A stretch of 64,000 nucleotides of DNA from Paenibacillus sacheonensis (GTDB taxonomy: Bacteria; Bacillota; Bacilli; Paenibacillales; Paenibacillaceae), in assembly GCF_009909195.1 (NCBI RefSeq), contig NZ_JAAAMU010000005.1:186001-250000 (forward strand), written 5' to 3'. Positions 18,447-26,786 of the stretch are shown here, one piece after another. The notes beneath the pieces were generated by a model. That model was given only the letters and a program-made list of their open reading frames with translations. It had not been told where the DNA came from and made no database searches. Within the stretch, counting starts at the first letter, position 1. Every line of letters starts with the position of its first letter. Made by a program: the position numbers and the translations under genes.

Positions 18447-19472
18447 CTAGCGGTTCTCGTCTCGCTTCCCCTTTACGATGTACGTGATCTCCTTCTCCTG
18501 CGGGCTTCTGCCGATTCGCTCCCGCTGCTCCAAATAAAAGACATGCGCAAGCGTCTCCGACATGGCAAACCGCATATGATGCGCATCGCCGGCAATGCGT
18601 TCGCCGAACAGCCGCATGCACAGCGAGTAAGCCGAGCCGGGCGTTTCCAGGAGCATCTGGACGATGTCCTCCAATCTGCGCTCATGATGGGCGGCCAGCT
18701 CCTCCGCCCGCTCCGCGAAGCGCTCGAACGGCTCTCTATGGCCGGGAAACGCAAGCTCGACCTCATAGGCCGCCAGCTCGCGGAGGCTGGTCAGGAACCG
18801 TTCCAGCTGCCTGTCGTCCTCGCCGGGTACGACGCTGACGTTCGGCGTAATCGTCGGCAGCACCTGATCGCCGCAAATCATCCAGCGCTTCTCCGGCGCG
18901 TAGAAGCAGAGCTGCCCCCCGGCATGACCCGGCGCATCGATGGTCCGCCAGTCCAAACCGGCCAGCCGGACGGTCTCTCCCGCTTCGATGAAGCGCACTT
19001 CCGGCTGCGGCTCCACTTTCGCGACAAAGCCGTCCAAGTGCGGCCTCAATTCGGCTGCCACTTCAGGCGGCATGCCGTGCAAGGCATAGAGTGCCGTCAG
19101 ATCCGCGGCAAATGCGCTGCCTTTATCCCGTCCCCATAGCCGCTGCGCGTAAGCATGCGACTCCGCCGATAGATAGACGGGAGCTCCGCTCCGCTGCTGA
19201 AACCACCCGGCAAGCCCGTAATGATCCGGATGTTGATGCGTCAATAGAATCGTATGTATGTCCCCGAAATCGACGGCGTGCTCCGCCATTACCGCTTCCC
19301 ATGCCGCGACGGCTTCCGCCGTATGCAAGCCCGGGTCGATCAGCGCGTATCCCCGCTCGTCGCGAAGCAAATAGCTGTTCACCCATTTCAATGAGAAGGG
19401 CAGCGGCACTCTGACCTGCAGAATACCGCCTGGCCGCTCCGTCGCAGCCGGTCTTCCTGCAATTCCGCTCAC
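18447..19472 (-). CDS. MBL-fold metallo-hydrolase
   Basis: This metallo-beta-lactamase fold hydrolase of about 341 residues has the metal motif THQHPDHYG, a later APGHAGGQLCFYAPEKRWMICGDQVLP (His and Asp ligands) and FPGHREP (third His). A helical C-terminal domain follows the hydrolase core, as in many glyoxalase II-like or thioesterase-like members. The substrate is unknown. The frame is open from 19547, but GTG at 19472 lies nine bases after GGGAGG and is my chosen start. The gene begins an operon with capA-like and glycerophosphodiesterase genes, and diverges from the germination operon. Confidence 0.88.
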   Translation of the reverse strand: MSGIAGRPAATERPGGILQVRVPLPFSLKWVNSYLLRDERGYALIDPGLHTAEAVAAWEAVMAEHAVDFGDIHTILLTHQHPDHYGLAGWFQQRSGAPVYLSAESHAYAQRLWGRDKGSAFAADLTALYALHGMPPEVAAELRPHLDGFVAKVEPQPEVRFIEAGETVRLAGLDWRTIDAPGHAGGQLCFYAPEKRWMICGDQVLPTITPNVSVVPGEDDRQLERFLTSLRELAAYEVELAFPGHREPFERFAERAEELAAHHERRLEDIVQMLLETPGSAYSLCMRLFGERIAGDAHHMRFAMSETLAHVFYLEQRERIGRSPQEKEITYIVKGKRDENR

Positions 19473-19626
19473 ATTTAGTATCCTCCCGTGTTCCGATCGA
19501 CGCGATGTCGCTGCGTTCAGGCAAGCTGACGGCACGTGTCGCCCCATCCGCGACGCCTACCGCGCAAAAGCCTAAACCTCCTTAATTGTACCGTACGGCC
19601 GCTATTCTGGCAAAATGCTGCTAGAC

Positions 19627-19656
19627 GGATATTTTCCAATTTGGACATCCATACTA
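19627..19656 (+). promoter_or_regulatory. Candidate sigma-G promoter of the germination operon
   Basis: GGATA (19627-19631) and CATACTA (19650-19656) are separated by 18 bases. This fits the forespore sigma-G pattern (GnATA, 18 bases, CATnnTA). The start codon at 19725 lies about 65 bases after the -10 element. Germinant receptor operons are generally sigma-G dependent. Confidence 0.6.
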
Positions 19657-19724
19657 TACCAATCGACCAACGGCTTCCAACTCAAGCAGCCGGCTGGACA
19701 TTCTTAGGAGAGGACGGTACCGCC

Positions 19725-21053
19725 ATGCTGAACCGGATCGAAATGCTGTTTGCCGAGGCGCGGGACCTGACTCTGAATCGGCTGCAAAACGGCAACTTGG
19801 TGATCGAGGTCGCCTATATCGCCACGCTTTGCGACGAAAGCAAGGTCAGCGATTTCATACTCGTGCCGTTCGCGAAACAGGAGATCCCGTTCGAAGATGC
19901 CGTGAAACGCAATCCATCCTTCAAGCGGCTCGACGACCCGGCCAAATGGGCGGAAACGATCCTGCACGGCTTCGTGCTGCTGCAACTGAACGGCGTCGTC
20001 TACAAGCTGGACGTCGCGCGCATCATTCGCAACGAGAATCCCCAGACGATGGTGGAAACCGTCATCATGGGCCCGCAAATCGCGCTCAGCGAAGATTTGA
20101 TCGATTCCGTCAACATTATTAGGAGCCGTTATCCGAGCGAGGAATTATCCGTCGAAGAAAGAACCATCGGCACCATCTCCAAAACCAGATTACTGCTCGT
20201 ATTCGATAAGCATCGCGTGGACGCCAATGTGCTCAGCAGCATCCGCGAGAAGCTGGAACGGATATCGGATCCGATCTTCACGGCAACCGGGGAGCTGGTC
20301 CGTTCGCTCGGCGACCGCTACCGGCTGTTTCCTTCGATGATGGTGACGGAACGTCCGGACCGGGTATGCACCGGAATCGAGGACGGCAAAGTGATTTTGC
20401 TGCTTCAAGGCTCGATGTTCGCCATCGTGCTGCCCTCTACGTTCTTCGATTTCATGCATGCGGTGGACGACAGCTACGATTCCTTCTGGATGACGCGCGC
20501 CATGATCGTACTGCGTTATTTTGCCGCCTTGCTGACTATTACGCTGCCGGCCCTCTATGTTGCGATCATGTCGTATAACCCCGAGCTGTTTCGGGTGCAG
20601 CTGACCTTCTCTATATCCGGGAGCCGATCCGCCGTACCGTATCCGTCGTTCGTGGAAGTATTCATCATGCTGTTTATGATCGAATCGCTGATCGAAGCCA
20701 GCGTCCGTCTGCCCAAATACATCGGTTCTACCGCCACGACCGTCGGCGGCTTGATTCTCGGTCAAGCGGCGCAGCAGGCAGGCCTCGTCAGCAGCATCAT
20801 GATTATCGTTACGTCCGTCGTCGCGATATCCAACTTCGTCATTCCCGTCAACAATATGTCGACGGCGATCCGTTTCCTGAAATATCCGTTGATTATCCCC
20901 GCTATCTTCTTCGGCATCTCCGGAGTAGCGCTGGGCATGTTCTGCTATCTCATTTATTTGTCCGATCTGCGCAGCTTCGGCAAGCCGTATTTCCGGTTGT
21001 TCGGGCGAACGCAGCTGCAGTCGGGCGACATCGGGCAGGTGAATCAGGAATGA
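19725..21053 (+). CDS. Spore germination protein, GerA family (A subunit)
   Basis: This A subunit of a germinant receptor, about 442 residues, sits in the spore inner membrane. It has an N-terminal soluble domain (about residues 1-215), then a membrane domain with the conserved ERPDRVCTGIEDGKVILLLQG, RYFAALLTITLPALYVAIMSYNPE, LIEASVRLPKYIGSTATTVGGLILGQAA and VIPVNNMSTAIRFLKY. The frame is open from 19536 but the upstream part precedes the candidate sigma-G promoter, so ATG 19725 is preferred. Its AGGAGAGG site is rather distant. The N-terminal domain is somewhat short for the family (often 480-550 residues in total). The stop overlaps the next start. Confidence 0.93.
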   Translation: MLNRIEMLFAEARDLTLNRLQNGNLVIEVAYIATLCDESKVSDFILVPFAKQEIPFEDAVKRNPSFKRLDDPAKWAETILHGFVLLQLNGVVYKLDVARIIRNENPQTMVETVIMGPQIALSEDLIDSVNIIRSRYPSEELSVEERTIGTISKTRLLLVFDKHRVDANVLSSIREKLERISDPIFTATGELVRSLGDRYRLFPSMMVTERPDRVCTGIEDGKVILLLQGSMFAIVLPSTFFDFMHAVDDSYDSFWMTRAMIVLRYFAALLTITLPALYVAIMSYNPELFRVQLTFSISGSRSAVPYPSFVEVFIMLFMIESLIEASVRLPKYIGSTATTVGGLILGQAAQQAGLVSSIMIIVTSVVAISNFVIPVNNMSTAIRFLKYPLIIPAIFFGISGVALGMFCYLIYLSDLRSFGKPYFRLFGRTQLQSGDIGQVNQE

Positions 21054-22165
21054 ACCGTTATTTTTACTATAATATCGTGCTGGTCAGCCTGCTGAACCTC
21101 ATGCTCTTCGTTCCCTATCTGCTCATCCAGCACCGGTATGAGGGATCGATCATGTCCATGGCGTGCGCCGCGATCGTCGGCAGCATTCTCGCTCTGCTCT
21201 TCACGCATGTCATGAAAACCTATCCCGGCAAAGGACTGCCGGAAATTCTGACGCTGTTCTTCCCGAAGTTCCTGGCGGTCCCGTTCATGCTTGGCTGCGC
21301 GTTCATGTGGCTGACGGCGGCCTCGATCGTGCTCTATACCTACTCCGTGCTCATCAATCGTTTCTTTAACCCGGATACGAGCTCGATCATCGTGCTGACC
21401 TTCATGGCCTGCGTCTGCTTGTACGGAGCGACACGGTCCATGTTCACGGTCATCGTCGTGATGGAGGTGATCCTGGTTGTCTGCACCCCGTTCATCTTGT
21501 TCGTCTTGTTCAAAGCGGTACGCAGTCCGCTGCTGGATTGGGACGCCATCCGCACGGTCGCGCATTACTGGAATCGGCTGCCCAAGGTCAAGCCGTTCGC
21601 TTCTTCCTTGTTCGTGTTCACCGGCTATATGAACTTTTTCATGTTTAACCGGTTGAACTCGCCGAACTTCCGCATCCGCTTCCGCTGGTTCATTCCCGTC
21701 TTCGGCAGCTTGATCTTGATCACTTCCTTCTTCGTGCCGATCGGCTTTCATGGTACGGATGGCTCTGCCGACTATTTGTATATCTGGAGCGTCACTTCGG
21801 ATTCGCTCGTCATGAGCTACGGCTTCATCGAGCGGGTTATTTTCGTGTTCTTGCTGCTGTACCTGATGCTCTCGCTGATGTTCGCCACGATCGGCTGGCA
21901 TTTGGCCATGGAATTAGTGAAGAGCTGCCTGCCGCAGCCGAAGAAGCCCGTCGATCCCGCAAAGACGCCTCGGTCCAATTGGGTCATCGTCTGCGTGTTC
22001 GTCGTCATGACCATCACCTATGCCTATACGTTCAACGAGAAGCAAAACCTCGAAATTACGAGCTATTGGATCGTCCTGCGTGCATGCGTGGAAATCGCGT
22101 CCGTCCTCTTCTTATTCGCGCTGAGCTTGGCGGGGAGCGGGAAAAGAAAGAGGCTTGAGACATGA
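21050..22165 (+). CDS. Spore germination permease, GerB family (B subunit)
   Basis: This 371-residue membrane protein has about ten hydrophobic segments and belongs to the GerB/APC-superfamily germination permeases that bind germinants. The motif FPKFLAVPFMLGCAFMWL and the pattern of helices match the family. The start ATG overlaps the upstream gerA stop as ATGA, and its own end overlaps gerC in the same way, which indicates tight translational coupling. It lacks the Tyr-rich N-terminal extension of some members. Germinant specificity cannot be deduced. Confidence 0.92.
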   Translation: MNRYFYYNIVLVSLLNLMLFVPYLLIQHRYEGSIMSMACAAIVGSILALLFTHVMKTYPGKGLPEILTLFFPKFLAVPFMLGCAFMWLTAASIVLYTYSVLINRFFNPDTSSIIVLTFMACVCLYGATRSMFTVIVVMEVILVVCTPFILFVLFKAVRSPLLDWDAIRTVAHYWNRLPKVKPFASSLFVFTGYMNFFMFNRLNSPNFRIRFRWFIPVFGSLILITSFFVPIGFHGTDGSADYLYIWSVTSDSLVMSYGFIERVIFVFLLLYLMLSLMFATIGWHLAMELVKSCLPQPKKPVDPAKTPRSNWVIVCVFVVMTITYAYTFNEKQNLEITSYWIVLRACVEIASVLFLFALSLAGSGKRKRLET

Positions 22166-23256
22166 AGCGCGTTCGTCTGCCGCTGCTGCTTCTCATGCTG
22201 CTGCTGCCGCTGACGAGCAGCTGCGGCTTCAGGGATATCGATAAACGTTTCTTCGTCATCGCCATGGGCATCGACCAGCCGAGCAACGGCGCGAAAGGAT
22301 TCAACGTCACGCTGCGTCTTGCCGTTCCTTCGCCGAAGATCGAGCCCGGCTCCGGCAAAAACCAAGTCGTCTCCATCCAAGCGACATCGATCGCGGAAGC
22401 CGTCCGACTGTTGAAGGCCCATGTCGACAAGGAACTGGATTTTGGACATTGCAAAGTCTTCATGCTCGGCGAAGGTCTCGCCAGAAACAATCACACGGAC
22501 ATGCTGCGCTGGCTCTCCCGCCGAAGGGACGTGCAAAGCGTCGCCTACATGGCCATAGGCCATCCCGACGCGAAGTCCATCCTGAACATCGCTCCCCCGG
22601 ACGAACGTTATCCCGGGAATACGCTCTTCCTCATGTTCGGAAAGGACGGCACGCAATCCTCCTATCTCGTGCCGGTTTACGTATTCGATTTCATACGCAG
22701 AACGGAGGAGCGCGGCATCGATCCCGTGCTGCCGATCATTCGCGCGGAAGGCAAAAGTTACGTGATTACTCGGCTCGCCTTGTTAGATAAAACCAAGCTG
22801 GTCGAAACGATAACGCCCGCGCAGACGGAAACCTACAGCCAAATCCGCAACCAGGATTCGAAATCGACCGTCGCCGCCGTAAAAGACGGCGATACGATGG
22901 TGATCAACGTGGATCGCATCAGCTCGCACTATAAGATCGTGAAGGCAAACGGCGAGCATGTGCTCCGTCTGCATCTTCGCGTCAGCGGCATCTTCGAGGA
23001 AGCACCGCTCGGCATCTATGAAGCGAACTGGGATAAGCTGGAGGAGCTGTTCAACGAACAGATTGCCTCGGAGATCGAGAAGCTCTTCAAAAAAGTGCAG
23101 CATGCGGGCGTGGATCCGTTCGGCTTCGGACTGCGCTACCGGGCTACGCATGCCGGCAGCCCGCAAACCTGGAAGGATTGGGAGCGCATCTACCCGAACT
23201 TGAAATTCGATATCCATGTTCGGGTGAAGATCGACGGAACGGGGCTGGTTAAATAG
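22162..23256 (+). CDS. Ger(x)C family lipoprotein (C subunit)
   Basis: This 364-residue C subunit of the germinant receptor is a lipoprotein. The signal peptide ends in a lipobox (LPLTSSC, Cys21), followed by GFRDIDKRFFVIAMGID, the conserved Ger(x)C start. The C-terminal half has the family features RAEGKSYVI and the amphipathic EANWDKLEELFNEQIASEIEKLFKKVQ helix, then DPFGFGLRYR. The order A-B-C with overlapping stops is the standard germination operon. After the stop lies a short repeat region and a strong hairpin. Confidence 0.94.
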   Translation: MKRVRLPLLLLMLLLPLTSSCGFRDIDKRFFVIAMGIDQPSNGAKGFNVTLRLAVPSPKIEPGSGKNQVVSIQATSIAEAVRLLKAHVDKELDFGHCKVFMLGEGLARNNHTDMLRWLSRRRDVQSVAYMAIGHPDAKSILNIAPPDERYPGNTLFLMFGKDGTQSSYLVPVYVFDFIRRTEERGIDPVLPIIRAEGKSYVITRLALLDKTKLVETITPAQTETYSQIRNQDSKSTVAAVKDGDTMVINVDRISSHYKIVKANGEHVLRLHLRVSGIFEEAPLGIYEANWDKLEELFNEQIASEIEKLFKKVQHAGVDPFGFGLRYRATHAGSPQTWKDWERIYPNLKFDIHVRVKIDGTGLVK

Positions 23257-23342
23257 GGAGGGGCGTAAGCGAGCGCAGACACTGATGCGGATAGCGGCGG
23301 TCCCAGCCACAGGCAGCAGGCCCGGACTATAGGCAAGAGTAC

Positions 23343-23450
23343 CAGATAAAAGGCAGCAGTCCAAGACAATAAACAATAGTGCAGATAAAAGGCAGCGGTC
23401 CCGGACAATAAGCAATAGTGCAGATAAAAGGCAGTGGTCCCGGACAAAGG
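23343..23450. repeat. Tandem repeat, 39-bp period, about 2.8 copies
   Basis: Copies begin at 23343, 23382 and 23421, exactly 39 bases apart, each opening CAGATAAAAGGCAG. The third breaks off near 23450. More degenerate similar sequence (GGCAGCAGG, GGATAGCGGCGG) precedes it from about 23285. It fills the gap between gerC and fni. The spacing is 13 codons, but I see no start or ribosome site to suggest it is translated. Confidence 0.9.
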
Positions 23451-23459
23451 CACGCGGAC

Positions 23460-23507
23460 GCAAACAAGGGCAGAACCCGCAGCTTGCACGGGTCTGCCCT
23501 TGTTTGC
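23460..23507. terminator. Strong hairpin between gerC and fni
   Basis: A 19-bp stem with one bulged base (23460-23479 with 23489-23507) and a 9-base loop ends two bases before the fni stop codon. It lacks a U tract but is strong enough to end or protect transcripts from both convergent genes. Confidence 0.7.
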
Positions 23508-23509
23508 AA

Positions 23510-24571
23510 TCAGATCAGCTGCAGCCGGTCCGTCGCGCGGAGCTGGCCGATCGTCCCGGCTCCGATGCCGAACATGGCGGCGCGAAGCTCGAATTCGATT
23601 CGCTCCATCTGGCGTATCAGCGCGGCCGCGCTGCCGCCTTCCGGATCGGCCGCTCCGCCGAGCAGCACGCGGCCGTATCCGGCGAGATCGGCGCCGAGCG
23701 CGATCGCCTTCGCGGCGTCGACTCCGCTCGCGAGGCCGCCGCTGGCAATGATCGCCGCTTCCGGCAGCGCAGCGCGGATGTCGCGCACGCATGCCGCTGT
23801 CGGCGTGCCCCAGTCGGCGAACGCGGCCGCCGCTTCCGCGCGCAGCTCGTCGCGGGCGCGGTATTTCTCTACCTGGCTCCAAGACGTTCCGCCCGCGCCG
23901 GCGACGTCGATGAAGGACAGGCCCGCCTCAAGCAGGACTTTGGCCGTCTCGGCATCGATGCCCCAGCCGACTTCCTTCACCCCGACAGGCACGTCCATCA
24001 GACGGCACACCTCGGCGATACGGCTGAGCAGACCGCGGAAGTCCGTATCGCCTTCCGGCTGGAACACTTCCTGCATGCTATTCAGGTGAAGAACGAGCGC
24101 ATCGGCTTCCGCAAGCTCCACCGCCCGGCGGCACTGGTCGATGCCGTACCCGTAATTCAGCTGAACGGCGCCTAGATTGGCGATAACCGGTATGCTGGGT
24201 GCAAACTTCCGAATCTGAAACGTCGCGGCCAGCGCTTCGTTCTCGATCGCGGCCCGCATGGAGCCAAGCCCCATCGCCCAGCCCCGCGCTTCGGCTGCTT
24301 CGGCAAGCCGCTCATTAATGATAGCCGTCTCTTCCGTGCCGCCCGTCATCGAGCTGATCAAGAGCGGTGCCGAGAGCCGTTTATCAAGAAAGATCGTGGA
24401 GAGGTCGATCTCTCGAAACGAAAGTTCCGGGAGCGCTTGATGACGGAACCGGTAGCCGTCGAAGCCCGTTCCGCTCCCCGTGTTTTGTACCTGCTCCTGC
24501 AAGCAAATGCGAATATGCTCGCCTTTTCGTCTTGCGGTAGCGGCATGCTCCGCATCTAATCTGTCTTTCAT
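23510..24571 (-). CDS. fni: Type 2 isopentenyl-diphosphate delta-isomerase
   Basis: This FMN- and NADPH-dependent enzyme of about 353 residues interconverts IPP and DMAPP. The N terminus has RKGEHIRICL, the family nucleotide-binding start. SAPLLISSMTGGTEE, LGAVQLNYGYGIDQCRRAVE, HLNSMQEVFQPEGDTDF (substrate loop with conserved Gln and Glu), VGVKEVGWGI, DVAGAGGTSW and IASGGLASGVDAAKAI follow, as in IDI-2. The ATG at 24571 gives the standard length, though an upstream in-frame ATG pair near 24613 is open; its ribosome site is no better. The gene is divergent from nagBA, with AT-rich regulatory DNA between. Confidence 0.94.
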   Translation of the reverse strand: MKDRLDAEHAATARRKGEHIRICLQEQVQNTGSGTGFDGYRFRHQALPELSFREIDLSTIFLDKRLSAPLLISSMTGGTEETAIINERLAEAAEARGWAMGLGSMRAAIENEALAATFQIRKFAPSIPVIANLGAVQLNYGYGIDQCRRAVELAEADALVLHLNSMQEVFQPEGDTDFRGLLSRIAEVCRLMDVPVGVKEVGWGIDAETAKVLLEAGLSFIDVAGAGGTSWSQVEKYRARDELRAEAAAAFADWGTPTAACVRDIRAALPEAAIIASGGLASGVDAAKAIALGADLAGYGRVLLGGAADPEGGSAAALIRQMERIEFELRAAMFGIGAGTIGQLRATDRLQLI

Positions 24572-24683
24572 GCTGAAATAGTGCCCCTTCCATCCCTGAT
24601 CGTATCCTTCCATCATGGCATAGTGAAGACGCTGGAGCAAGTCCTAGGAATAGAATGGATTTTTTGATTTTTACAATCTATTT

Positions 24684-24702
24684 AATGATTTTTTCAATCA
24701 TT
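24684..24702. promoter_or_regulatory. Upstream inverted repeat, fni-nagB intergenic region
   Basis: A perfect 7-bp inverted repeat, AATGATT/AATCATT, with a 5-base spacer lies just upstream of the nagB -35 element. It may be a regulator site. Confidence 0.35.
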
Positions 24703-24706
24703 TTCA

Positions 24707-24735
24707 TTGTTGTTATGAACATATTGATTTATAAT
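24707..24735 (+). promoter_or_regulatory. Sigma-A promoter of nagBA
   Basis: TTGTTG (24707-24712) and TATAAT (24730-24735) are 17 bases apart, about 34 bases before the nagB ATG. This is a near-consensus promoter. Confidence 0.75.
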
Positions 24736-24742
24736 TAAATCA
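24725..24742. promoter_or_regulatory. Candidate operator overlapping the nagB -10
   Basis: A perfect palindrome, TGATTTA-TAAT-TAAATCA, has 7-bp arms and contains the whole -10 hexamer. The position suits a repressor. Confidence 0.45.
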
Positions 24743-24768
24743 TAATAACGCTTCAGGAGGCGCTTGCG

Positions 24769-25491
24769 ATGCAATTGAAAACTTTTGACTCTCCGGCTGA
24801 CTTGGACCAATACGCCGCGCAGCTGTTTGCGGCGGCACTGAAGGAAAATCCGGAATCGACCCTTGGCCTGGCTACGGGCTCGACACCGATCGGAATTTAT
24901 GAAAAAATGATCATGCTGTACGAAAAAGGAGAAATCTCCTTCAAATCCGCGACGACCTTCAATTTGGACGAATATGTCGGACTCTCGCCGGACCATGAGC
25001 AAAGCTACGCGCGGTTCATGAGCCGTCATTTGTTCTCCCATATCGACCTGCCTGCCGCCAATGCCCATCTTCCGAAAGGCACCGTGACCGATTTGGAAGC
25101 GGAATGCGCGGAATATGATCGGATGCTCGAGGAACGTCCCGTCGATATTCAGCTGCTCGGCCTCGGCCATAACGGCCACATCGGCTTCAACGAGCCTGAC
25201 GATGAACTCCAAGGCGGCACGCATATCGTGGAGCTCGAGCCGGAGACGCGCGAAGCCAATGCCAGATTCTTCGACTCCATCGACGAAGTGCCGACCCGCG
25301 CCATCACGATGGGCGTCGGCTCCATCCTGAAGGCCGAATCGATCCTGCTCGTCGTCAAAGGCGCGGACAAAGCCGAGATCGTCAAACAAGCGCTGCGGGG
25401 ACCGATAACGACGGAATGCCCTGCATCGCTGCTGCAAACGCATAAGAACGTAACCGTATTGGTTGATCGAGAGGCTGGGAGGTTGTTATAA
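24769..25491 (+). CDS. nagB: Glucosamine-6-phosphate deaminase
   Basis: This 240-residue enzyme converts glucosamine 6-phosphate to fructose 6-phosphate and ammonia, the last step of amino-sugar catabolism. LGLATGSTPIGIYE is the phosphate-binding loop, and TFNLDEYVGL carries the catalytic Asp. GLGHNGHIGFNEP has the catalytic His and neighbouring Glu, and TRAITMGVGSIL is conserved. The length fits the shorter Bacillus-type NagB. An AGGAGG site precedes the ATG. nagA begins three bases after its stop, so the two form one operon. A palindrome over the -10 suggests repression. Confidence 0.96.
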   Translation: MQLKTFDSPADLDQYAAQLFAAALKENPESTLGLATGSTPIGIYEKMIMLYEKGEISFKSATTFNLDEYVGLSPDHEQSYARFMSRHLFSHIDLPAANAHLPKGTVTDLEAECAEYDRMLEERPVDIQLLGLGHNGHIGFNEPDDELQGGTHIVELEPETREANARFFDSIDEVPTRAITMGVGSILKAESILLVVKGADKAEIVKQALRGPITTECPASLLQTHKNVTVLVDREAGRLL

Positions 25492-25494
25492 ATC

Positions 25495-26694
25495 ATGAAC
25501 ACGGCAGAGGGAAAATGGCTTATTCGCGGCATAAATGCCGTCATCGGCGATAACGTTGTCCGAGACGCGGCCGTTGCCGTCACGGACGGTATCATTACGA
25601 AAATCATGACGGAGGATGCGCTGCCTGACGCGGTAGAAGGAACGATCGTCGACGGAAAAGGCGGCTGGCTGCTTCCGGGATTCATTGATCTTCACGTGCA
25701 TGGCGGCTTCGGCGCGGACTTCATGGACGCATCCGGCGAAGCTTACGACGCCATTACGTCCTTCCACGCTTCTCGAGGCACGACGCGCATGCTGGCGACG
25801 ACCGTCACCGCATCGCCCGAGGCGATCGCAGCCGTGCTGGAAGCCGCCGCTTCCTATCGCAGCGGGACAATGCCCTATGCCAGCTTGGAAGGCGTGCACT
25901 TGGAAGGCCCGTTCATTAGCGAGTTATGGCCGGGCGCTCAGAATCCGAGCTATATTTCGCAGCCGCGCCTTGACTGGGTGCAAGCCTGGAACACGGACTA
26001 TCCCGGTCTGATCAAGCAGCTGACGCTCGCGCCGGAGAAAGAAGGCTCAGCCGCGGTCATCTCGTATTTGGCGGCGCACGGCATCGTCGCCGCTGCCGGC
26101 CATACGGATGCGCGCTATGAACAGATCGAAGCGGCGGTCGAAGCCGGTCTGACGCAGGCCGTGCATACGTTCAACGCCATGCGGGCGCTGCATCACCGCG
26201 AACCGGGCACGGTCGGCGCCGTCCTCAGCGACGATCGAATCTATGCCGAGCTGATTGCCGACGGCCATCACGTGCATCCGGCCGCGATTCGCCTGCTCGT
26301 CCAGTCCAAGCCGCGCGACCGGGTCATCCTCATCACCGACGCGATTTCCGCTGCCGGCCTGGGCGATGGCAGCTACGAGCTCGGCGGGCTTGACGTCGAC
26401 GTCCTTCAAGGCGTTGCCCGTCTTCGCCAAGGCGGCGCCCTAGCGGGAAGCACGCTGACGATGATCGACGCCTTCCGTTTCGTGCTCGCGAATACCCGCC
26501 TTAGCGTAGCTGAAGTCAGCCGTATGGCGAGCGGCAACCCAGCAAGGCAGCTCGGCTTGCAGCAGGTCACCGGCTCGATCGAGATCGGCAAGCTCGCCGA
26601 TCTCGTGCTTACGGACGCCGCCTTCAGCTCCGTCATCCATACCTGGGTGCAGGGAAGGCTCGTGCATGACGCAAACGCAGGCCATGTCTACTAA
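25495..26694 (+). CDS. nagA: N-acetylglucosamine-6-phosphate deacetylase
   Basis: This 399-residue amidohydrolase removes acetate from N-acetylglucosamine 6-phosphate, feeding NagB. The TIM-barrel metal motifs are present: GFIDLHVHGGFGADFMD, LEGVHLEGPFIS with the metal Glu, AAGHTDARYEQ, VHTFNAM, and ITDAISAAG with the catalytic Asp. The C-terminal GSIEIGKLADLVLTDA closes the small beta domain. It follows nagB after three bases and ends at a clear terminator. No phosphotransferase transporter gene or GntR regulator is adjacent, so sugar uptake and control must come from elsewhere. Confidence 0.96.
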   Translation: MNTAEGKWLIRGINAVIGDNVVRDAAVAVTDGIITKIMTEDALPDAVEGTIVDGKGGWLLPGFIDLHVHGGFGADFMDASGEAYDAITSFHASRGTTRMLATTVTASPEAIAAVLEAAASYRSGTMPYASLEGVHLEGPFISELWPGAQNPSYISQPRLDWVQAWNTDYPGLIKQLTLAPEKEGSAAVISYLAAHGIVAAAGHTDARYEQIEAAVEAGLTQAVHTFNAMRALHHREPGTVGAVLSDDRIYAELIADGHHVHPAAIRLLVQSKPRDRVILITDAISAAGLGDGSYELGGLDVDVLQGVARLRQGGALAGSTLTMIDAFRFVLANTRLSVAEVSRMASGNPARQLGLQQVTGSIEIGKLADLVLTDAAFSSVIHTWVQGRLVHDANAGHVY

Positions 26695-26698
26695 GAAA

Positions 26699-26739
26699 AG
26701 CCCATGGAATCCGGGATACCGGTCTCCATGGGCTATTTT
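26699..26739 (+). terminator. Terminator of nagBA
   Basis: A perfect 10-bp stem (26699-26708 with 26725-26734) is followed by ATTTTT. It lies five bases after the nagA stop. Confidence 0.85.
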
Positions 26740-26786
26740 TGTGATGCGTGCTAATTAATTTACAGATTACGAGAGCGATCCGAAGC

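Noticed and set aside
16957..18621. Longer CapA-like start at 18621
   Set aside because: The added residues are Cys/Arg-rich and overlap the end of the upstream metallo-hydrolase gene. ATG 18423 has a good ribosome site and is followed by a signal anchor.
23343..23450. The 39-bp repeat as a 13-residue protein repeat on either strand
   Set aside because: Several frames stay open through it, as expected for a short unit whose length is a multiple of three, but none has a start with a ribosome site or a typical residue composition.
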